A DNA stretch of 24,458 nt. Source: JAQAZP01 sp032127265 (lineage in GTDB: Bacteria; Acidobacteriota; JAQAZP01). Shown one piece after another: positions 1 through 8,111 of the stretch. Under the pieces are notes generated by a model, which saw only the letters and a program-made list of their open reading frames with translations, was not told the origin of the DNA and made no database searches. The first letter of the stretch is position 1, and each line of letters opens with the position of its first letter. Location: NCBI GenBank assembly GCA_032127265.1, contig JAQAZP010000250.1, positions 1 through 24,458 of the forward strand, given 5' to 3'. Made by a program: the position numbers and the translations under genes.

Positions 1-1176
1 CAACTCGGCGTCGAAGGCCACGAATCGCGTGCGATCGTCCGCCCGCACGATGAGGGCGATGCCGTCCTTCTCGGCCCGTTGGGGCGTATGCGGATCTGTG
101 GCCAGCCGCTCGATCAGCCGGGTCACGGTTTCGCTGGCGAATGGTTCGAGCGGGAGCTCGGCACTCGTCGCGGAACGAGGGGCCGGAGCGACGGCTGACT
201 TCCCGGCGGCCGGCGACATGGTATGTCGACCGAAGTCGATCCCGTCGCCACGGGACATGAGCGAGATTCGCAGTCCATGGCGGTCGGCCCCGTCGCGACC
301 CACCTCCCGGGCATCGATCTGCAGCACCGCGCGCTCACCAATGGCGTATCCCGCCCCGGTCGCGCGATCCACGTAAAGCGCGCAGTCTTCGGAGACACCC
401 CAGCCCATGTCCTGTTTCGCGATTTCCATGGCGACGATCATGCGCCCGATGCGCCCGCGGCGCAGGAAGTGCTGGTCGATCAGACCATGAGTGAAGAAGC
501 CCATCCCCTGCCTCATCTCGAAGCCGCCGTCCTTGAGGCCTTCGAGCAAGGCCGACCGACTCGAGCCCCCGGCGATCATGGGATCGCACATCATCGCGGC
601 ACCGGCGCTGGACCCGGCGATGCGGCCGTCGCGGGCGAGGAGTTTGCTCGCCGCGCGGTATCCCGCCGAATCAACTCCGCCGGGTCGAAATACGCGCGTG
701 ATCCTCGACTGGTCGCCGCCGGTGAACCACAGGGCATCTGCTTCCTCGATCTGCCGTATGTACTCGGGATCCTCGGCACGCTCCGGCGTCGTCGCGAGAA
801 TTTCGAGGACCCGGATCGACTGTCCGGCTTGCGCGCAGCGAGTCAGATCCTCCACGGCAGCCGGCCCGCTCACCTCCGGCTCGCCGCTCGCGGTGCAAAG
901 CACGAGGACGCGCTGGCCGGCGCCCTTCGTGAAGTCGGCGATGATCTCGACGTTTTCCGAGCTGAGGCCTCCACCGACGATCACGAGGTCACCGCGTTCT
1001 TTGCCCGCCAGTCCGAAACACGACGTTGCGCACAGCGCCAGCACGACCGCGATGATGCTTTGCCACTGGATCGATCGGCGCGAAGGGGTGGCAAGGCGGA
1101 AGGGGCTCGAAGCCGCCGGATGGGATTCGACCGTGACGGCCGTCCGAACCGAACACAACGTCTCATTGCCGAGCAT
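1..1176 (-). CDS. Cyanophycinase-like serine peptidase (family S51), partial at the left edge
   Basis: The minus-strand frame is open from an ATG at 1176 to the window edge (392 codons seen, no stop). The fold begins near VIVGGGLSSENVEII, followed by an ALWFTGGDQSR segment. The nucleophile-elbow motif GSSAGAA places the catalytic Ser at about residue 190 and matches the GTSAGAA motif of cyanophycinases. HGLIDQHFLRRGRIGRM and GVSEDCAL are also typical of this family. Cyanophycinase hydrolyses the Arg-Asp polymer cyanophycin to dipeptides, but S51 relatives have other peptide substrates and no cyanophycin synthetase is visible here, so the substrate is open. A hydrophobic segment ending in ALCATSC (Cys about residue 53) suggests a lipoprotein or secreted form. 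The n-region before it is unusually long (about 38 residues). The 1176 start is chosen because GAGG lies 8 nt upstream and no later ATG precedes the signal segment. It is divergent from the receptor gene at 1535. Confidence 0.85.
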   Translation of the reverse strand, partial: MLGNETLCSVRTAVTVESHPAASSPFRLATPSRRSIQWQSIIAVVLALCATSCFGLAGKERGDLVIVGGGLSSENVEIIADFTKGAGQRVLVLCTASGEPEVSGPAAVEDLTRCAQAGQSIRVLEILATTPERAEDPEYIRQIEEADALWFTGGDQSRITRVFRPGGVDSAGYRAASKLLARDGRIAGSSAGAAMMCDPMIAGGSSRSALLEGLKDGGFEMRQGMGFFTHGLIDQHFLRRGRIGRMIVAMEIAKQDMGWGVSEDCALYVDRATGAGYAIGERAVLQIDAREVGRDGADRHGLRISLMSRGDGIDFGRHTMSPAAGKSAVAPAPRSATSAELPLEPFASETVTRLIERLATDPHTPQRAEKDGIALIVRADDRTRFVAFDAEL

Positions 1177-1355
1177 GGGCGCAACCTCAGCCTGAAGGAT
1201 AGTGATTAAAGAATAGGCATTTCCTTAGCTGGCGTCAATATCTCCCGTGCTGTACCAAGGCTCCACCGGCTGTCGCAAGGCCGGATTCTCGGTGGCCGGG
1301 TCTGTTCTCGTTCGAGACAACGATCCAACTGAGTGGAAAAGCGCGGTCACAATGC

Positions 1356-1459
1356 GGTAGAATATCCTCATTATACAGCGATTTTACCTTGCAAGCGCAA
1401 TTCTATCAATTTGTTGAATTTACAGCTGTTTCGGTTTTTGACGAGCGACAGCTCGGCGA
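1356..1459. repeat. Dispersed ~104-bp element, copy A
   Basis: This stretch matches 18099-18202 without gaps at about 80% identity by hand alignment (roughly 21 differences in 104 positions). It also matches 20528-20632 more weakly. It sits about 75 bp upstream of the TonB receptor start. On the minus strand it carries a sigma-70-like pair, TTGATA (1409-1404) and TAAAAT (1386-1381), separated by exactly 17 bp. The same geometry is kept in the other two copies. Whether it is a promoter region, the end of a mobile element or a relic is not known. Confidence 0.75.
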
Positions 1460-1493
1460 ACCGGAAAACGGCGCCACGAAGCCGGGTAGGCGA

Positions 1494-1506
1494 TACATTG
1501 AATGTA
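1494..1506. promoter_or_regulatory. Perfect short palindrome upstream of the receptor gene
   Basis: TACATTGAATGTA is a perfect 6+1+6 inverted repeat lying 12 nt before the GGGAGGA ribosome binding site (1519-1525) of the receptor gene. It could be an operator or a small 5'-UTR hairpin. A 13-nt palindrome can arise by chance, so this is only a candidate. Confidence 0.25.
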
Positions 1507-1534
1507 CCGATAACCGTCGGGAGGAATTTCAGCC

Positions 1535-4225
1535 ATGATCTCACACATCAATAAACTGCTTTGCGGGTTCCTGGTTCTCGTGCTGTTTGCTGTCCCCGTG
1601 TCCTTCGCCGACACCCAGGACGGCCAGATGATCGGCTTTGTGCTGGACCAGAACGGCGGCCCGATGCCCGGCGTGACCGTCACGGTCAGCGGCCCGGCCA
1701 TGCAGGGCGAGCGCATGGCGGTCACCGATGAGGACGGCCGCTGGCGCATACCGCTGGTCCCCGTGGGCCACGACTACCAGGTCGCGGCCGTTCTGGACGG
1801 CTTCCAGCGCGTGATCCAGACCGGTATCGTGGTCAACATCGGCGAGACCGAGCGGGTGGACTTCAGCATGGCCGAGTCCACCGGCGACCTGGGCGAGATT
1901 ACGGTGGTCGGCACGGCGCCGCTGATCGACGCCAAGAAGAGTTCGATCAGCGAGATCATCACGTACGAGTTCATGGAAGATATCCCCACCGGCCGCTCCT
2001 ATTTCGATGCCATGACCATGGCCGCCGGTGTAGCCGGGACGGCCAATGTTTTCGTCCACGGCGCCGGCAACCGCGACAACATCTTTCTCATCGACGGCGT
2101 GGACACCACCGACAACGGGTCCGGTACCTTCGGTATCAATTTCAGCTACGAGGCGATCCAGGAAGTGGAGATGAAGACCGGGGCTTTCGAGGCTGAATAT
2201 GGCCGGGCCACCGGTTCCATCGTCAACGTGGTGACCAAGTCGGGGGGCAACGAGTTCCACGGCGCGGTGCCCATCTACTACACCAACCTCGACCTCAAAC
2301 GGCACCAGAATCTCGAAACCAACCCCGTGCACGAGGACGACTACTACAACATCGAAAGCGCCTTCCATTTCGGCGGCCCGATCATCCGGGACCAACTCTG
2401 GTTTTTTGCTTCGTACAGCAACACCACCCGGCGGATCACCGGGACCAATGATTTCGACGAGAGCCTCAAGTTGAGCGAAGTTTTCGAGGAATACATGGGC
2501 AAGCTGACCTGGCAGATCAACGCGGACAACAAGCTCCTCGCCCAGTACGCCAGCGACCCGGCCACCATCGACAGCCGCGACGCCCTCTCCACCGACCCGT
2601 TCATCCAGTCCAGCGCCCTGGGCATCAAGGAGCAGGGCGGCTACCTGGCCAAGCTGCAGTGGACCAGCATCTTTAGCCCCAACCTCTTTCTCGATGTCAA
2701 GGTGGCGCACCACGAGGTGATGATCAGAACCGGGCCGGCCAACGCCGTTCCGGGGCTGGACGGCGACATCCAGATCATCGACGACAACTTCGGCGGGACA
2801 CGTATCTACTCCGGCAACTCCGGCACGCAGTGGGATGACCTCCGGCCACGGGATATGTACCAGGCGATCCTCAACTACTACAAGGGTGACTGGGGCGGCG
2901 AGCACAACTTCAAGCTCGGTGTGGAATACCAGGACTTTCACATGCACGAGGACGGCATCTTTTGCCACTCCATCACCATCAACCGGGTGGATGGTCAGGG
3001 CAACCCGCTCCCCGACCGCTGGACCTACTCCACGCCTGAGCTGGGCACCAACGGCGGTGACATCCTCACCGCCTTCGCCCAGGACGCCTGGACCTGGCGC
3101 GACAACTGGACCTTCAACCTCGGCCTGCGCTGGGAGCGGCAGACCCAGACCTACCTGAACGAATCGGGCGGGCAAAGCCCGGCCTACGAGTTCAACAACC
3201 TGCTGGCGCCGCGGGCCGGCGTGAGCTGGGACGTCAGGGGTGACGGGCGCTCCAAGGCCTACTTCAACTACGGCCGCTACTTCGACGCCGTGGGCACCTG
3301 GCTGGCGTCGTATATCAACCGTACATCGTCCACGACCTACCGCTACGAAGGGGTATACGATCCCAATGACCCCCTCAATCCGGACAACTGGGAGCTGCTC
3401 TCCTCCAGCGGCGGCGAGTTCAACCAGACCCAGATCGACCCCGACCTGACCCCCAACTTCAAGGATGAGCTGGTCATGGGCTACGAGTTCGAGTTCGCGA
3501 CCGATTTCTCCGCCGGGGCCAAACTGATCTACAACTGGCAGGACACGATGATCGAGGACCGGGTGGGCAACTACGACGAGATCCTGGCCGGTGAAACCAG
3601 CGACTACTGGTACTACTTCACCAACTTCAAGGACGCCAAGAGGGACTACAAGGGCCCGGAGCTGGAGCTGAAGAAGCGGTTGTCCAGCAACTACCAGTTC
3701 CTGCTGGTCTACACGCTTTCCCAGGCCAAGGGTTCGGTTGCCGGTGCAGGACAGGCCGAAGGCTACAGCTATTACGGCGACATACCGGAGACGATCCACA
3801 ACCGCTACGGCTACCTCCCCTGGGATGACCGGCACTACGTCAAGATGAACGGCGCCTATCACCTGCCCTGGGGCATCGTGGCCGGCGCGTCATTCGGCTG
3901 GCGCAGCGGCAGGCCATACACCCGTGTGGGGCTGGTCGAGGATTACGCTCCCATCGACAACTACCCCTTCAACAGTTACAACTACCAGTACTTTGTCGAA
4001 CCCCGGGGATCCTATCGTATGGGCAGTGTCTGGTGGCTCGACCTCCGGGTGTCCAAGGATTTCAACATCAAGGACACCGAGCTGAGCCTGCTGGTGGATT
4101 TTTTCAACGTGACCAACAACCAGTACGTGATCGAGCGCCGGGAGCGGGACACCTCCACGTTTGGCACGGCCACCGACTGGCAGGGAGCGGGAAGCATCGT
4201 TTTCGGGGTCAAATACTCTTTCTGA
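1535..4225 (+). CDS. TonB-dependent outer-membrane receptor with carboxypeptidase-regulatory-like N-domain
   Basis: The 896-residue product starts with a signal peptide (MISHINKLLCGFLVLVLFAV, cleavage near FADT). Residues ~30-115 form a carboxypeptidase-regulatory-like beta-sandwich (GQMIGFVLDQNGGPMPGVTV, then TDEDGRWRIPLVPVG). Residues ~120-235 form the plug (EITVVGTAPLIDAKKSS, NIFLIDGVDTTDNGSG, EVEMKTGAFEAEYGRATGS, VNVVTKSGGNEFHG). The rest is an aromatic-rich beta-barrel ending in Phe (VFGVKYSF), the usual C-terminal outer-membrane signature. This is the Oar/SusC-like layout, importing an unknown ligand with energy from TonB-ExbBD, none of which is encoded here. It is shorter than many Oar-like receptors, which often exceed 1000 residues. 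The start is supported by GGGAGGA 9 nt upstream. No SusD-type partner is adjacent. The long minus-strand frame opposite it is a shadow. Confidence 0.93.
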   Translation: MISHINKLLCGFLVLVLFAVPVSFADTQDGQMIGFVLDQNGGPMPGVTVTVSGPAMQGERMAVTDEDGRWRIPLVPVGHDYQVAAVLDGFQRVIQTGIVVNIGETERVDFSMAESTGDLGEITVVGTAPLIDAKKSSISEIITYEFMEDIPTGRSYFDAMTMAAGVAGTANVFVHGAGNRDNIFLIDGVDTTDNGSGTFGINFSYEAIQEVEMKTGAFEAEYGRATGSIVNVVTKSGGNEFHGAVPIYYTNLDLKRHQNLETNPVHEDDYYNIESAFHFGGPIIRDQLWFFASYSNTTRRITGTNDFDESLKLSEVFEEYMGKLTWQINADNKLLAQYASDPATIDSRDALSTDPFIQSSALGIKEQGGYLAKLQWTSIFSPNLFLDVKVAHHEVMIRTGPANAVPGLDGDIQIIDDNFGGTRIYSGNSGTQWDDLRPRDMYQAILNYYKGDWGGEHNFKLGVEYQDFHMHEDGIFCHSITINRVDGQGNPLPDRWTYSTPELGTNGGDILTAFAQDAWTWRDNWTFNLGLRWERQTQTYLNESGGQSPAYEFNNLLAPRAGVSWDVRGDGRSKAYFNYGRYFDAVGTWLASYINRTSSTTYRYEGVYDPNDPLNPDNWELLSSSGGEFNQTQIDPDLTPNFKDELVMGYEFEFATDFSAGAKLIYNWQDTMIEDRVGNYDEILAGETSDYWYYFTNFKDAKRDYKGPELELKKRLSSNYQFLLVYTLSQAKGSVAGAGQAEGYSYYGDIPETIHNRYGYLPWDDRHYVKMNGAYHLPWGIVAGASFGWRSGRPYTRVGLVEDYAPIDNYPFNSYNYQYFVEPRGSYRMGSVWWLDLRVSKDFNIKDTELSLLVDFFNVTNNQYVIERRERDTSTFGTATDWQGAGSIVFGVKYSF

Positions 4226-4298
4226 CCGGTGCAGCTCATGAATAATACGTAGCGCCTGATACCGTGGAGCTTCGCATTGCGGGAGTGTGTCATCGAGG

Positions 4299-4994
4299 TC
4301 AGCCCGATTTCTTCGCTTTCTTCTGCTCCTTCTCCATCTTGCGATAGGCCTTGTAATTCTCCCTCGCTTCCTTCTCGGTCATGACTTTGAACGGCACCTT
4401 GAGCTGGCTCTTGTCGAACTGGATAAGGAGCCAGTACTGACCATACTGGATGCCGCCGGGAATCTCGAAGAACAGGCGGCCGAGGCATGCGCGCCCGTTG
4501 GCCAGTTCGACCTTTTCACAGGGCACTGGTGAATCCTCAGTGGGATCCGAGAAGAGGCCGATTCGGCATGGCTCGGTTGTCCCGACCGGGAAGTGATTTA
4601 TAGATTCTCCCTGCAGGTTGGCTCTCTTGTTCAGCATCTTGAGCGGTCCTGCCGCTGCCCCGTATTCCTCCCGCGTGGCCATCGCGAGGACACTTCCCTC
4701 GGGGGTCAACAGCTTGAAACCCTCACGCGTGAGATTCTGGTTCGCCTGCCCCTCAAGCAGCGTTAGGCCCACGTCCAGCAGCATCCAGTCTTCACCCACA
4801 AAGAAATTCGCCGGCTGGAAACCGAGCACCACCCACGACTCTGTATTGTAGGCCACCCGGATGTAAGTCCCTTTCATCTCCAACCTTGCTCGCACCGCCG
4901 GTCCGGTCTCTTCTTCGGCCAGGCCGACACCGGCGGCGGTGATGGTGATCAGGGCGAAAAGTACCGCACTCCAACATTTCCGGTTGCTAAACAA
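4299..4994 (-). CDS. Secreted protein of unknown function
   Basis: This gene is convergent with the receptor gene (73 bp between stops). The preferred start is TTG at 4994, which has GGAGG 7 nt upstream and gives a clean signal peptide (FSNRKCWSAVLFALITITAA, cleavage near VGLAEE). The longer frame from 5054 adds a non-signal-like leader that spans that ribosome binding site. The mature protein (~205 residues) is predicted mainly beta, with SWVVLGFQPANFFVGEDWML and a PEGSVLAMATREEY segment. Two cysteines, in EPCRIGLF and SPVPCEKVEL, flank a short acidic loop. The tail is very basic and helical (EKEARENYKAYRKMEKEQKK). I do not recognise the family. The beta core resembles a periplasmic immunoglobulin-like sandwich, but that is only an impression. 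Confidence 0.7.
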   Translation of the reverse strand: MFSNRKCWSAVLFALITITAAGVGLAEEETGPAVRARLEMKGTYIRVAYNTESWVVLGFQPANFFVGEDWMLLDVGLTLLEGQANQNLTREGFKLLTPEGSVLAMATREEYGAAAGPLKMLNKRANLQGESINHFPVGTTEPCRIGLFSDPTEDSPVPCEKVELANGRACLGRLFFEIPGGIQYGQYWLLIQFDKSQLKVPFKVMTEKEARENYKAYRKMEKEQKKAKKSG

Positions 4995-5384
4995 TCGTTC
5001 TCCTCCTTGCCCGAAACAGGGCCTCCACAGTTCTTCCCGATACAATGAGCCCACTTGAACTCCATCCTCAGGGAATCAGGCGAAATATGGAGCATGCTAC
5101 AACCCGGACCGGTGAATTTCAACCGTGGCGACTGTAGAGGACCAGCGAGTTCTGATGGGTAATCACAGGCTCTCACAAGCCGTTCGAATCCAGATGCACC
5201 TGGGGAGCCACGTTCGTTTTCACTTCAATATCTCCGATTCCCCATCAGCAGGCGGGACTGGCCGGCAGCTCATCAAGACCTTCCCATGGATTACAGCCCC
5301 GCGCTATCCACTCCGCGATCGCGATGGGAAATACGCAGTCCCGGATCGTGTCCTTTGGTCTGGCTATACTTCCTGATCTGGCAA
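4995..5384. other. Intergenic stretch with no recognised gene
   Basis: Short open frames here lack ribosome binding sites and family signals. The first ~100 bp carry the leader of the minus-strand gene ending at 4299. A TTCGAATCC string near 5183-5191 resembles a tRNA T-loop, but no stem or cloverleaf forms around it on either strand. I see no other structure. Confidence 0.5.
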
Positions 5385-5447
5385 TCGGATGGATTATTCA
5401 GAAGCCACAGGTTGATAATCCTTGCCACGTACAACTGCAGGTTGTAC
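5385..5447. repeat. Partial copy (D) of the dispersed element, plus a small hairpin
   Basis: Positions 5385-5412 match 18074-18101 at 26 of 28 bases by eye. In the 18074 copy the same 28 bp run directly into the ~104-bp element. Read on the minus strand, both encode a LWLLxNPSD string. Just downstream, 5429-5447 is an inverted repeat, GTACAAC / GTTGTAC with a 5-nt loop. The site lies about 170 bp upstream of the lipase-like gene. Confidence 0.6.
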
Positions 5448-5472
5448 TGTTGTGTTGATCTGAAAATGGCAG

Positions 5473-5544
5473 GATATAAGCCACCATACCCGCCGGAAGC
5501 GACGCCGCCACGGCCAATTGCACGGTGACGGGAATCGCGCTGTG
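5473..5544 (+). pseudogene. Decayed remnant of the shared C-terminal-domain coding end
   Basis: This stretch aligns with the last ~24 codons of both the lipase-like gene (~7854-7927) and the FG-GAP gene (~23093-23166). One frame reads YKPPYPPEATPPRP (compare YNQPPYPPAGDT). After a one-base deletion the next frame reads TVTGIAL (compare TVTGIAP). It has no intact gene attached. It is best explained as the 3' end of a lost gene that carried the same domain. The spurious upstream extension of the lipase frame (from 5525) is made of this remnant. Confidence 0.7.
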
Positions 5545-5581
5545 CTGTAATAATGGAAAAGGAACTGCGAGGAGCAGCCTC

Positions 5582-7927
5582 ATGAAAAGCAGAATCGATA
5601 TCTTGGCGGTCGGGGGAATCATCATTGCCCTGCTCGGCGGGGGGATGGCCCGGGCGCAAACAGACGGCCCGGGCGCGGCATCGGACGACAATGCATACGG
5701 CGAGCACAGGGGCGCCGCCCCCGGCGACCCGCTGCGCAATGCGCTCTCCGGCCTCGGCCCCGGTCCTCTTTACGACCGGGTCCTGCCGCTGGCCGGCGTG
5801 CCCGAACTGGACGGGAGCGATTCGGCCCCGCTCGTCCCCATCGACCGCTGGCGCCAGGCGCTGTTCGAACTGCGCCTCGCGTCGCTGCCCGCCCCGCCGT
5901 CGTCCTGGCCCACCCCCTCGCAGATACGCGCGGTGACGGCAGCCCTGCGAGGGGACGACGCGATTCCGCTGGCGGTGCTCGACGTGCCCTACGGTCGTCT
6001 GAGGCCCGACGCGATCGCGCGTGGCGCCCTCTTCATCGAGGGCGACCGCGTTGCCGTGTCCCCGGGTGCCGCAACCGGCGACTACCTCACCCGGAAGCAT
6101 GCCTTCGCGGCCACGACCCTGGCGGCGCGGTCGTACCATGGCGCGAGCGTCTCCTTCGTCCTGCCGCGTGCCCTCTATGTGACCGGCGGGCCCCTGCCCG
6201 CACGCGTTGACGTGGATTTCGACGACGACCTCGGCCTGCGCGCGGTGGAGTTCGACACGCCGGTCACCGTGCACTATGCGAGCACCGGCCCGCGCACCGT
6301 ACACCTCCGCGCGAGCCACGCGGACGGCCGTGTCCTTTGGAGCCGCTTCCCCTTCGAGGTGGCCGCGCTGCGCGCGCCCGCCCCGAGCGCGATCTGGCCG
6401 CTGACGGCGGACATCCCCTACGATGGCTCGACGGCGTCCGGCGAGGCCTACGTCTACCTGGCGGACGGGCACGCGTCGCTCGAGGATCCGGTGGTGGTGA
6501 TCGAGGGCTTCGACCTCGACGACAGCATGGGCTGGGACGTGCTCTACGATCTGCTGAACCAGGAGAATATGCTCGAGGACCTGCGGGCGCAGGGACGCGA
6601 CGCGGTGATCCTGAATTTCACGTCGGCCACCGACCCCATCCAGCGCAACGCCTATCTCGTCGTGAAGCTGCTGCAGACGGTGCAGACGGCGATCGCGCCG
6701 GGCCGCGCGTTTCCCCTCGTGGGCGCGAGCATGGGCGGACTGGTGGGCCGTTATGCGCTGTCCTACATGGAACAGGCGGCGCTGCCGCACGGCGTGAACA
6801 CGTTCGTTTCCTTCGACGCGCCCCAGCGGGGCGCCGACATTCCACTGGGCATGCAGTACTGGCTGGACTTCTTCCAGGGCGAGTCGGAAGAGGCGGCCTA
6901 CCTGCTCAGCCGGCTCGACACGCCGGCCGCGCGCCAGATGCTGCTCTATCACCACACGTCGCCGCCCTCCTCCACGGGCGTCGCCGATCCGCAGCGTGAT
7001 GCGCTGCTGGCGGATTTCGCGGCCCTCGGCGAGTACCCGGCAATGCCGCGCCTCGTCGCGGTGGCCAATGGCAGCGGCCACGGCGCGACCCAGGGGTTCG
7101 CGGCGGCGGCGCAGATCGTGCGCTGGGAATACGCCAGCTTCCTCGTCGACATCACGGGCAACATCTGGGCGGTGCCCGACGGATCCAGTCAGCTGATCTT
7201 CGACGGCATGATCGACCTCATCTGGCCGCTGCAGGACTCGTTCATGTCGGTCACCGTTTCCGGCACGCTGCCGTGGGACGGCGCGCCGGGCGGTTCCCGC
7301 GCCTCGATGGCGGAGATGGACGCGGTCCCGGCCCCCTACGGCGACATCATCGCCCTGCACCCGGCGCACGCGTTCATCCCCACGGTCAGCGCCCTGTCCC
7401 TCGCCGTGGACGACCCCTTCCATGATATCGCCGGCGACTCCGACCTTCTCTCTCTTACGCCTTTCGCGGCGGTGTATTTTCCCGTCGAGAACCAGGAACA
7501 CATCCTCATCACGCCCGAGAACAAGGCGTGGTTCCTCGCTGAACTCACGGGCCCGATCTCGACGGTTGCCGCAGGATTGACCTGTCAGCCTGCTTCGGGG
7601 ACGCTGCCTTTCGCCACGACGATGACCGCCGTGCTGGACAACCTCTACGCGCAGCAGGTCCGGCGGATCGCCGGGCGGATCGACCTCGACCTGGCGGGGG
7701 GGCAGCACTACTCGAACTGGCGCTCCGGCTGGACGAACATCGACGCCGGGGGGAGCTATGCCACGTCATGGAACCAGGCCCTGCCGGCGCTGGGCCGCCT
7801 GGTCGGACCGAACGACTTCCGGTTCCTGGCGGCGGATGTCACACCGTCGCCGTACAACCAGCCGCCCTACCCACCGGCCGGGGACACCGACACGGCCTCC
7901 TGCACGGTGACGGGGATCGCGCCGTGA
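5582..7927 (+). CDS. Secreted alpha/beta-hydrolase, lipase-like, with shared C-terminal domain
   Basis: The 781-residue product has a signal peptide (MKSRIDILAVGGIIIALLGG, cleavage near ARAQ), so it acts outside the cytoplasm. The hydrolase core contains VVVIEGFDLDDSMGW and the nucleophile elbow GASMGG, with Ser at about residue 383. NTFVSFDAPQRGADIPLG follows, and the probable catalytic His is in NQEHILITPEN (about residue 640). This is the lipase/PGAP1-like layout; the ester substrate is unknown. Residues ~660-781 form a separate domain ending in VTPSPYNQPPYPPAGDT and TVTGIAP that recurs in the FG-GAP protein at 20632. The 5582 start is chosen over 5525 because GAGGAG lies just upstream and a signal peptide follows immediately, while the 5525 extension derives from a decayed repeat. 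It stands alone, between a minus-strand gene and an IS relic. Confidence 0.88.
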   Translation: MKSRIDILAVGGIIIALLGGGMARAQTDGPGAASDDNAYGEHRGAAPGDPLRNALSGLGPGPLYDRVLPLAGVPELDGSDSAPLVPIDRWRQALFELRLASLPAPPSSWPTPSQIRAVTAALRGDDAIPLAVLDVPYGRLRPDAIARGALFIEGDRVAVSPGAATGDYLTRKHAFAATTLAARSYHGASVSFVLPRALYVTGGPLPARVDVDFDDDLGLRAVEFDTPVTVHYASTGPRTVHLRASHADGRVLWSRFPFEVAALRAPAPSAIWPLTADIPYDGSTASGEAYVYLADGHASLEDPVVVIEGFDLDDSMGWDVLYDLLNQENMLEDLRAQGRDAVILNFTSATDPIQRNAYLVVKLLQTVQTAIAPGRAFPLVGASMGGLVGRYALSYMEQAALPHGVNTFVSFDAPQRGADIPLGMQYWLDFFQGESEEAAYLLSRLDTPAARQMLLYHHTSPPSSTGVADPQRDALLADFAALGEYPAMPRLVAVANGSGHGATQGFAAAAQIVRWEYASFLVDITGNIWAVPDGSSQLIFDGMIDLIWPLQDSFMSVTVSGTLPWDGAPGGSRASMAEMDAVPAPYGDIIALHPAHAFIPTVSALSLAVDDPFHDIAGDSDLLSLTPFAAVYFPVENQEHILITPENKAWFLAELTGPISTVAAGLTCQPASGTLPFATTMTAVLDNLYAQQVRRIAGRIDLDLAGGQHYSNWRSGWTNIDAGGSYATSWNQALPALGRLVGPNDFRFLAADVTPSPYNQPPYPPAGDTDTASCTVTGIAP

Positions 7928-7958
7928 GGTGACTGATTAATCGGGAGGGGGAATTGGC
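7561..7958 (+). repeat. Shared C-terminal-domain module, copy 1
   Basis: The coding part matches 22798-23166 at about 58% amino-acid identity by hand count (71 of ~122 residues), with the ending PYNQPPYPPAGDT conserved exactly. The DNA similarity continues past the stop codon: GTGAGGTGA, then after a variable gap CGGGAGGGGG, occur in both copies. The matching right arm of the terminator hairpin seen after copy 2 is missing here. Confidence 0.8.
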
Positions 7959-8111
7959 CCGGGCTCGGTGTCCTGGTGGGGTTGGCGTCACGTAAAGACA
8001 TCCCGAAATGTTCTACCTTTTGATTGACCCGGGGAGCAATATTTTTGTATGGCGGCTCTGGAGGCCCAGTCGGTTAGCAGAATCGCCGGCGAGGGATCTT
8101 TCCTCGGCCAG
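7928..8111. other. Intergenic stretch after the lipase-like gene
   Basis: Apart from the G-rich continuation of the C-terminal-domain module (to ~7958), I see no gene, hairpin or repeat. The other end of the IS1-like element would be expected here if the relic at 8112 were complete, and no GGTGCTTC-like terminus is present. Confidence 0.45.

Noticed and set aside
223..1209. Plus-strand open frame (328 codons) opposite the peptidase
   Set aside because: The minus strand carries clear S51 motifs (GSSAGAA, HGLIDQHF); the plus-strand product is compositionally odd and featureless.
1541..3862. Long minus-strand open frame (773 codons) opposite the receptor gene
   Set aside because: Its product is low-complexity Val/Gly/Asp-rich with no domain. 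The plus strand encodes an intact, well-recognised receptor. Such antisense frames are common in GC-rich codon-biased genes.
5181..5191. TTCGAATCC string resembling a tRNA T-loop
   Set aside because: No flanking T-stem pairs and no acceptor, D or anticodon arms can be drawn on either strand.
5525..5581. Upstream start for the hydrolase at 5525
   Set aside because: These codons derive from the decayed domain remnant, would bury the signal peptide, and lack a ribosome binding site.
5291..7708. Long minus-strand open frame (805 codons) opposite the hydrolase
   Set aside because: The product is Arg/Gly/His-rich without family motifs, and the plus-strand gene has a signal peptide, catalytic motifs and ribosome binding site.
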